From: Prorocentrum cordatum
Taxonomy: Eukaryota > Sar > Dinophyceae > Prorocentrales > Prorocentraceae
Assembly (NCBI GenBank): GCA_963575745.1
Contig: CAUYUJ010019351.1
Location: forward strand, 20,001-45,000
DNA: 25,000 nt
Reading direction: 5' to 3'
The position numbers and the translations under genes are program-made. Positions 19,114 through 25,000 of this stretch are shown piece after piece (positions within the stretch are counted from its first letter, which is position 1; every line of letters begins with the position of its first letter). The notes under the pieces were generated by a model. That model was not told the DNA's origin, did no database searches, and was given only the letters and a program-made list of their open reading frames with translations.

Positions 19114-19399
19114 GTTAGCATATTGCCTGCTGTGCGCAGGGCCAGCGTCCCTGTCACAGAAACAATACAAGATGCACCTCGCGGCTAAGTCTGGATCATG
19201 CGCGGCCACCCCTGCGATCACTGTCGAATAGTTTCGACAGGAACGGCGGGGGTGGTGACGGATGTGCTGTGTGCAGGCCCGCCAGACACTATGATGGGCA
19301 ATGGTTTTCGACAAGGATGGTGGGGGCCGACATGTTTCCAGATGTGTGCTGCCACGTGCGCCGACGCACATGACACACTCTGTAACTGCCCCGAACGTG

Positions 19400-19560
19400 G
19401 TGCACGTGGCGCGTCTGGAGAATGCGTGCGGCACACCTGGCGCACGTGGAGCACGTAGCGCATCTGGTGCACCAGGCGTGCTTGGCACGCTCGGGCCCCA
19501 GGGGTGCCTGGCGCGCGTGGCGCGCCTGGCACGCGTGGCGCACCTTGCCCTAGCGTCGCG
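19400..19560 (+). repeat. Imperfect short repeat rich in GTGGCGCACCTGG
   Basis: About 9-10-bp imperfect units (GGCGCACGTGG, AGCACGTAGCGC, TGGTGCACCAGGCGTGC). The counterpart in Y' lies at about 21700-21860. It gives collagen-like Gly/Ala/Pro translations on the minus strand, which I take as an artefact. Confidence 0.75.
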
Positions 19561-19719
19561 TACATTGGGTCGTATTTGGTTCCCAGTAGATGTCCATCCA
19601 ACGACGACCGCTGAACATGCTCAGGGTCGGGTGTTACTTATGTGTTGGGAGGGCGGCTGGGAGCGAGCTAGACGGCTTGTTATCTTGGAGGGTGTCTTGA
19701 TCACTGTTCCTTATTCGCA

Positions 19720-20028
19720 ATTCGTATGCACCCCCTCCCCCACCTGGCCGGCGGCCAACCAGGAACCATGCCGACTCCATGAGGGCCCGCCCCCCAGCAT
19801 CCCTGTCAAAAAACAAAACAAACCGCACTCTGCCTCCACGTGTGAAGCATGCGCGGCCAACCCGATGCGGTCCCCCCACCATCCTCGTCGAAAAACAATG
19901 CAAAGCACACTTTGGGGCAAAGTCTTGAGTCATGTTCGTGGGGCCCGCGACACTTTGTATTGTTTGTTGACAGGGACGGCGGGGGTGTCAGCATATTTCC
20001 TGCTGTGCGCAGGGCTACCATACATTAC
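19720..20028 (+). repeat. Duplicated segment Y', left part
   Basis: Matches Y from about 18840 to 19142, ending at CTGCTGTGCGCAGGGC (about 20015). The array of cassette 4 starts 13 bp further on with ATGGGGCC. 19706-19719 is the junction of the tandem Y copies. Confidence 0.88.
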
Positions 20029-21281
20029 ATGGGGCCACGAAGCGCTGTCCTGGGTGGCGGTGACGCATGCGGACGCTGCCACTGAAGCCTTCGGTGGAGC
20101 TCTTCATGGGGCCACGAAGCGCTGCTCTGGGTGGCGGTGACGCATGCGGACACTGCCACTGGAGCCTTCGGTGGAGGTCCCTATGGGGCCATTAAGCGCT
20201 GTCCTGGGTGGCGGTGACGCATGCGGACCCTGCCACTGGAGCCTTCGGTGGAGCTCCCTAAGGCCACGAAGCGCTGTCCTGGGTGGCGGTGACGCATGCG
20301 CACGCTGCCACTGGAGCCTTCGGTGGAGCTCCGTATGGGGTCGCGAAGCGCTGTCCTAGGTGGCGGTGGCGCATGCAGACCCTGACACTGGAGCCTTCGG
20401 TGGAGCTCCCCATGGGGCCACGAAGCGCTGTCCTGGGTGGCGGTGACGCATGCGGACACTGCCACTGGAGCCTTCGGTGGAGCTCCCTATGGGGCCATTC
20501 AGCGCTGTCCTGGGTGGCGGTGACGCATGCGGACACTGCCACTGGAGCCATCGGTGGAGCTCCCTGAGGGGCCACGAAACGCTGTCCTGGGTGGCGGTGA
20601 CGCACGCGGGCGCTGCCACGGGAGCCTTCTGTGGAGCTCCCCATGGGGCCACGAAGCGCTGCCTTGGGTGGCGGTGACGCATGCGGACACTGCCACTGGA
20701 GCCTTCGGTGGAGCTCCGTATGGGGCCGCGAAGCGCTGTCCTGGGTGGCGGTGACGCATGCGGACGCAGCCACTGGGGCCTTCGGTGAAGCTCCCTATGG
20801 GGCCGCGAACCGTGTGAGGGGCGTGCCGTGAGGGGTGGCGGTGACGCATGCGGACGCAGCCACTGGGGCCTTCGGTGGAACTCCCTATGGGGCCACGAAC
20901 CGTGTGAGGGGTGTCCCGTAATGGGAGGCGGTGGCGCATGAGGACGCAACCACAAGGGCGTCCGGTGGAGCTCCCCATGGGGCCACGAACCGTGTGATGG
21001 GTGTGCCGACTTGGGTGGCGGTGACGCATGCGAACGCAGCCACTTGGGCCTTCGGTGGGGCTCCGTGTGGGGCCGCGAACCGTGTGAAGGGTGTGCCGTA
21101 ATGGGTGGCGGTGACGCATGCGGACGCAGCCACTGGGGCCTTCGGTGGGGCTCCCTATGGGGCCACGAACCGTGTGAGGGGTGTTCCGTAATGGGTGGCG
21201 GTGACGCATGAGGACGCAACCACTGGGGCGTTCGGTGGAGCTCCCTATGGGGCCACGAACCGTGTGAGGGGTGTGCCGAAC
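20029..21281 (+). repeat. Type-1 tandem array, 77-bp then 90-bp period (array 4)
   Basis: TGACGCATGCGG-like landmarks at 20061, 20138, 20215 and 20290 (about 77 bp, ten units), then 20752, 20842, 20932, 21022, 21112 and 21202 (exactly 90 bp). It mirrors array 3 in unit order and sequence. Confidence 0.95.
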
Positions 21282-21308
21282 TGATGATGATGATGGTGAT
21301 GGTGATGG

Positions 21309-21353
<45 letters not shown>

Positions 21354-21382
21354 CGATGATGATGTTGACGGTGATGCTGATG
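21282..21382 (+). repeat. (GAT)n microsatellite of cassette 4
   Basis: GAT repeats with GGT and GAC interruptions, followed by GGGGAGAGGGAGG and then the RE. The same order occurs, reversed, in cassette 3. Confidence 0.96.
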
Positions 21383-21415
21383 ATGGGGAGAGGGAGGGGG
21401 GGCAGCGGGAGGAAG

Positions 21416-21471
21416 GACGCGGGCGCTGTCTGTTCAAAACACGGACCCAACACTACACAGGATGGTTGGGA
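21416..21471 (+). repeat. RE motif, cassette 4
   Basis: GACGCGGGCGCTGTCTGTTC, AAAACACGGA, then CCCAAC, a 13-nt loop and GTTGGGA. The loop is two bases longer than in copy a, yet the arms are intact. Y' sequence resumes within a few bases. Confidence 0.92.
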
Positions 21472-22010
21472 ACAAACAATACAACATGCACCTCGCGGCT
21501 AAATCTGGATCATGCGCGGCGATCCGGCGATCGCTGTCACGTGGTTTTTGACAGGGTCGGCGGGGCTGGTGGCGCGTGGCCTGCTGTGCGCAGGCTCACC
21601 AGACACAATGATGGGCATTGGTTTTCGACAATGATGGCGGGGGCATGCTTTCCGATGTGTGCTGTCACGTGCGCAGGCGCACCTGACGCACTCTGCACGT
21701 GCCCCGAAGGTGGCGCACCTGGCTCGGTTGGAGTGTGCGGCACACCTTGATCACTCGGAGCACGTGACGCATCTGGCGCACCAGGCGTGCCTGGCACGCT
21801 CGGGCCCCAGGGGTGCCTGGCGCGCGTGGCGCGCCTGGTACGTGTGGCGCACCTCGCCCTAGCGTCGCGCACCTGGGGTCGGTTTTGGTTCCCAGTAGCT
21901 TTCCATCGACAGACGACCGCTGAACATGCTCAGGGTTGGGTGGTGTTACTTATGTGTTGGGAGGGCGCGTGGGAGCGAGCTAGACGGCTTGCGGGCGGGT
22001 GGGTCGCTTG
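21472..22010 (+). repeat. Duplicated segment Y', right part
   Basis: Matches Y from about 19161 (AACAATACAAGATGCACC against AACAATACAACATGCACC) to GCGAGCTAGACGGCTTG. Confidence 0.88.
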
Positions 22011-22023
22011 ACCCCCACCCGTA

Positions 22024-22048
22024 CCCCCTCCCTGAGCCTGGGAGGGGG
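22024..22048. other. Perfect 9-bp GC hairpin
   Basis: CCCCCTCCC, loop TGAGCCT, GGGAGGGGG. It lies at the right end of Y'. I see no gene beside it that it would terminate. Confidence 0.8.
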
Positions 22049-22050
22049 GG

Positions 22051-22900
22051 CCCCCGAGCCGTCAGAGCGTCCAACATGGCCCAATATGGCTCCATGAGGG
22101 CCCTCGGCAGCCCAAGACAGCCTCTAGTATGTCTCAAGATACATCAACATCGCTCAAGATAGGATAACCCCCGACATGCCTCCAAAACGGCCCACGACAG
22201 CCCCAGGACGGTTCCTTGTGCCATTCCAGCCTTCCAAAGCACGTCCCAAGATGCCCAAATCCTTCAAATGTTGGCTTTTCGCTATTTCGCATCCGATGGG
22301 CAATTTGGGCCTTACCATGTCCCCAAGATGGCCCAATACAGCCCCAACGTGTGCCCAAGGCTGCTCCAAAGCTGCCCCAAGGGCGCCCAAGAGGCGCCCA
22401 AGAGCGGCCCAAGAGGCCCCCATGAGCCCACCTTGGAGCCTCCGAGGGGGGGGGGGTACTCCAGAATTCGTAATAAAAGGGAGGGGGTCTGGACCCTCCA
22501 TGACAAGCCATTTCAGACCTCCCCCGTGGGAGAACCCTCCAAAACATCGTCCCCAGACCCCGCCAGGCCCTCCAAGATAGCCTGGAAGAGACCCCCCCGA
22601 AATGAGACCCCCCTCCCTTTTATTACGAAATCTGGAGTACTCACTCTGACCCCCCCTTCTTTGATCGATCTCCTCCAAGCTGGCCTCCAGAGGTCCCAAA
22701 GGGGCGCCCAGCACCACCAGGGAGACGCCCAGCAGGGGGCCCCTCAAGAGGCCCCCAAGGGGCCCCCACGAGAGACTGAAGAGGCTCCAAGAGGCTCTTC
22801 CGAGGCATCAAAGACGCTCCAAGAGCTCCCAACGACCACCAAGACTTCTCCTCCTTCTTCTCCTCCGACCTCCTCCTCCTTCCTCCCCTCCCATTCGGGG
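22051..22900. repeat. CCAAGATGGCCC-type low-complexity repeat DNA
   Basis: Variants of CAAGATGGCCCAATA, CCCAAGAGGCCCCC and CCAAGATGCCCAAAT recur without a fixed period. Translations give Pro/Lys/Met/Trp-rich or Gly/Leu/Trp-rich peptides up to 212 residues; the pattern is repeat-driven and I do not call a gene. Confidence 0.65.
22456..22640. mobile_element. 35-bp terminal inverted repeat, MITE-like or large hairpin
   Basis: The left arm 22456-22490 begins GTACTCCAGAATTCGTAATA and continues AAAGGGAGGGGGTCT. The right arm 22605-22640 is its reverse complement with one mismatch and one extra G. The arms enclose 114 bp of unrelated C-rich sequence. Runs of G or C lie just outside both arms. No transposase and no clear target-site duplication. 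Confidence 0.6.
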
Positions 22901-22904
22901 CAAT

Positions 22905-23470
22905 AGTCCGTGCGCGCGCACTTCCTGACCATCGCCCTCATCACCGCCAATGCGTCACCGACGTTATCGCCATCGTCAATCGCCGCCGTTGCCGCCGTCA
23001 CCAACCAATAACCTGTATCACTGGCGCATGGACTTCATCGTATTCACCGTCATCACTGGCATCGGCGCCGTCGATGGCCTTGCCGCCGCCATCGCCATCA
23101 TCCAACACCACCGCTACTATCATTGTTGCTGCCGTTTTCGGCGCCATCATGACACAACGCCCGCCCGAATCACCAACCCGCGCTGAAGCGCCCGCGCGCC
23201 AACGCGGGTTTTGAGGTGCGCTGGGAAGTGCCAATCGGTAAGCGCCATCGCGGCCGCGTCGGTTGTCAAACCAACTGACCGCTCTGCACGCGAGCCTGCG
23301 CGCGCCAGCGCGGCGCAGAGATGTTCCAGCCAGGGCCGAGCAATCATCGCAATCGCGGCCGCGTTGGTTTTGTAACACAAGTTGCGGGTGGAAGGGTGGG
23401 ACGTTCGCGCGAGCGGTAGAGTTGGCAACTCACTAGTGGCGCGGGTTAATTCTCGCCAGCAGAAAACAAC
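22905..23470 (+). repeat. Duplicated segment X', left part
   Basis: Matches X from about 17905 to 18470, ending at CAACTCACTAGTGGCG and a CAGAAAACAAC that parallels AAAGAACAAC in X. It is continued at 24546 beyond cassette 5. Confidence 0.88.
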
Positions 23471-23475
23471 ACATA

Positions 23476-23530
23476 TCCTGGCGAAGGACCCTGTTAAATG
23501 CAGTTGTGAGCACCGCGTTCTGACCATCGC
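23476..23530 (+). repeat. LE motif, cassette 5
   Basis: TCCTGGCGAAGGACCC, TGTTAAATGCAGTTGTGAGC, ACCGCGTTCTGACCATCGC. It aligns along its length with the LE of cassette 3 and, less far, cassette 2. Confidence 0.78.
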
Positions 23531-24405
23531 TTCCGTTGGAGCTCCCGATGGGACCACGAAACGTGCGAGGGGTGTGCCGAAATGGATGGGGAGCCGCATG
23601 CGAATTGCGCCGCGGAGACACTCGGTGGAGCTCTCTGTGGTGCCGCGGAACGTGTGAGGTGTGTGCCGACATGAACGGGGATCGGCATGCGAACTGCGCC
23701 ACGGATGCACTGGGTGGAGCTCCCTCTGGGACTTCGAAACGTGTGGGGGGTTTGCCGAAATGAGCGCGACGCCCGCACGCGAGCTGCGGCACGGGGGCGC
23801 TCGGTGGAGCTGCCTGCGGGGCCAAGAGATTCGTGAAGGGGTGTGCCGCAACGGGCGTGACGCCCACATGCGAGCGTAGGCCACCGTGGCCGTCGGTGGA
23901 GCTCCCGCTGGAGCCACGAAGCGTGTGAGGGGCGTGCCGAAACGGGGGTGGTGGCGCCCACGTGCGAACTGTACCACTGGGACCTCGGCCGGAGCTCCCT
24001 ATGGGGCCACGAAGCGCGTGAGATGTGTGACGGGACAGTGGTGACGCCGCGTGCGAACTGCGCCACCGGGGCCTTAGGTGGAGCTCCCTATGGGGCCAAA
24101 TGTGTGAGGGGTGTGCCGAAACGGGGGTGGCGCCCACATGCGAACTGTGCCACTGGGCCCTTGGCTGGAGCTCCCTATGGGGCCACGACGCGTTTTGAGG
24201 GGTGTGCTGAAACGGGGGTGACGCCCACATGCGAACTGCGCCACTCTGCCCTTGGCTGAAGCTCCTTATGGGGCCACGAAGCGTGTGAGAGGTGTTCTGA
24301 AACGGGGGTGGCGCCCACATGCGAACTGCGCCACTGGGACCTTGGCTGGAGCTCCCTATTGTGATGGGGCCACGAGGAATGTACGGGATGTACCGAAACG
24401 GGGTG
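23531..24405 (+). repeat. Type-1 tandem array, about 90-bp period (array 5)
   Basis: Nine to ten units; GCATGCGAA-like landmarks at 23596, 23685, 23775 and 23865. The variable half of the unit (CGGGGGTGGCGCCCACATGC, GAACTGCGCCACTGG) is distinct from other arrays, while the core GGTGGAGCTCCCTATGGGGC is shared. A minus-strand frame of 391 residues crosses it together with poly-Pro from the GGA tract; not considered coding. Confidence 0.94.
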
Positions 24406-24430
24406 AGAGGGAGGAAGGAGGGGGCAGCAA

Positions 24431-24488
24431 GAGGAGGAGGATGAGGAGGAGGAGGAGGAGGAGGAGGAGGAGGAGGAGGAGGAGGAGG
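24431..24488 (+). repeat. GGA microsatellite of cassette 5
   Basis: GGA repeat with one ATGA interruption, followed immediately by the RE. Confidence 0.95.
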
Positions 24489-24492
24489 AAAG

Positions 24493-24545
24493 ACGCGGGG
24501 CACTGTCTCTTCTAAGCGAGGGCCCAACACCACAAGATGTCGGGA
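24493..24545 (+). repeat. RE motif, cassette 5
   Basis: ACGCGGGGCACTGTCTCTTC, TAAGCGAGGG, then CCCAAC, the loop ACCACAAGAT and GTCGGGA. One dyad base is changed (GTCGGG), giving an A-C mismatch in the stem. Confidence 0.88.
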
Positions 24546-24745
24546 ATAAGCAGTCCCCCCCCCTCTCTCACGGGGTTGTCGCCCCCCCCCCCCAGGACGC
24601 CGCTGCAAACTATATATGGTTCTGCCCCACCGTTCATTTACCGCATGACTTCATACCATCCCAGCTGGGCCGTTCATCGCGACCCCCCGTCCATGTCAGC
24701 AGTACAATGCGCCCGTACCCGTGGATCGCATAATGATCGGGAGCG
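24546..24745 (+). repeat. Duplicated segment X', right part
   Basis: Matches X from about 18473 to 18660: AAGCAGTCCCCC, CACGGGGTTGTCGCCCCC, GGTTCTGCCCC, CATCCCAGCTGGGCCGTT and TACAATGCG. 24746-25000 shows no gene. Confidence 0.88.
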
Positions 24746-24849
24746 GTCAAGAGGGGTGTGTGCAAATCATGACCGGCGGCATGTGCGCGGCCCAGCGGGG
24801 GGGCGAGGGACGTAATGAAATAAGAAGAGGCGCCACGAGATCTGGGGAA

Positions 24850-24873
24850 ATATCATGGCCCCCGCCATGATAT
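24850..24873. other. Perfect 10-bp hairpin
   Basis: ATATCATGGC, loop CCCC, GCCATGATAT. It stands alone in sequence without recognised genes. Confidence 0.85.
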
Positions 24874-25000
24874 CCATCCCCCCCTAGTCATCACCCCCCT
24901 CTTTTCCGCCCCCGAAATGACATGATTGTAACAATCTCGTCCAACATCCGCATTCTCATCCCACCATGCGGCGCATCCGTGTGGATCAGACATGCGCCCA

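Larger units (their letters stand above)
18840..19705 (+). repeat. Duplicated segment Y (copy without a cassette)
   Basis: Direct repeat of Y' (19720-20028 plus 21472-22010). Shared landmarks in order are GCCAACCAGGAAC, ACCATCCCTGTC-like, AACCCGATGCGG, TCTTGAGTCATGTTCG, TTTGTATTGTTTKTTGA, CCTGCTGTGCGCAGGGC, then AATACA, TGCACCTCGCGGCTAA, TCTGGATCATGCGCGG, GACACDATGATGGGCA, CCGCTGAACATGCTCAGGG and GGGAGCGAGCTAGACGGCTT. It contains several copies of a short motif in both orientations. No gene recognised. Confidence 0.9.
20029..21471 (+). mobile_element. Composite cassette 4, inserted in Y'
   Basis: Type-1 array of 77-bp then 90-bp units, GAT tract and RE, about 1.44 kb. The corresponding place in Y (about 19142-19161) has only 18 bp. 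No LE is present; the array begins abruptly inside a unit, so the left end looks truncated. A copy truncated at one end but complete at the other would fit retroposition or a later deletion. Confidence 0.6.
23476..24545 (+). mobile_element. Composite cassette 5, inserted in X'
   Basis: LE (23476), type-1 array, GGA tract and RE (to 24545), 1.07 kb: the most compact complete example. X lacks it. The left flank ends ACATA and the right flank begins ATAAGC, so a short TA duplication is possible but too short to prove. No coding potential. Confidence 0.65.

Noticed and set aside
19289-19601. Collagen-like Gly/Ala/Pro frame in Y
   Set aside because: It arises from imperfect GGCGCACGTGG repeats, lacks a fixed Gly-x-y register and is disrupted in Y'.
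20356-21453. 365-residue minus-strand frame over array 4, and the 308-residue plus-strand counterpart over array 3
   Set aside because: A 90-bp period keeps any stop-free frame open; overlapping frames are open too, and the breaks in the 77-bp part destroy the repeat register.
22154-22906. Open frames of 197 and 212 residues in the CCAAGATGGCCC region
   Set aside because: Low-complexity translations on both strands that follow the nucleotide repeat; no domain.
1-24405. Arrays as CRISPR
   Set aside because: Units are 77-101 bp and contiguous, with no unique spacers and no cas genes, in a eukaryotic context.

Overview
The window looks like repeat-rich nuclear DNA of a dinoflagellate. The best evidence is a decayed non-LTR retrotransposon on the minus strand, whose endonuclease, reverse transcriptase, RNase H and terminal CxxC protein fragments resemble the LINE-like polyproteins common in dinoflagellate genomes. 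High GC, very long GGA/GAT trinucleotide tracts and nested minisatellites fit this. The genus cannot be fixed from sequence alone. I see no intact host gene, no convincing tRNA or rRNA, no CRISPR and no bacterial operon. The many long open frames are by-products of GC-rich arrays whose period is often a multiple of three, or short frames crossing the decayed LINE.

Layout. 1-1224: tandem array of a 101-bp unit, then a (GGA)n tract. 1301-8582: the antisense LINE relic, read right to left as ORF1-like (RanBP2-like Cys motif and coiled coil), endonuclease, reverse transcriptase, RNase H and CxxC tail. 8583-9216: GGA tract, a conserved ~52-bp terminal motif (here 'RE'), an ACAAC-type microsatellite, a two-unit second array type, another GGA tract and another RE. 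9840-11172: pyrimidine tract and two minisatellites. 11290-12338 and 12651-13264: two more array / purine tract / RE-like series with other units. 13487-17413: two large cassettes arranged head to head. 17905-24745: two diverged duplicated segments (X/X' and Y/Y'); X' and Y' each contain one cassette at a point where X and Y have none. 22051-22900: CCAAGATGGCCC-type repeat DNA holding a 35-bp inverted repeat.

Central observation. A composite unit recurs: a conserved left end (LE, three copies), a tandem array of 77/90/101-bp units sharing a GGAGCTCC core, a purine-rich trinucleotide tract (GGA or GAT), and a conserved RE carrying a CCCAAC...GTTGGG dyad. The order and relative orientation are constant, also for a reversed copy. 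Two copies can be compared with apparent empty sites inside this same window, which supports discrete insertion or excision of the whole unit. A third copy seems to have been split by the LINE entering its GGA tract. I know of no named element with this architecture, but that is recall, not a database search.
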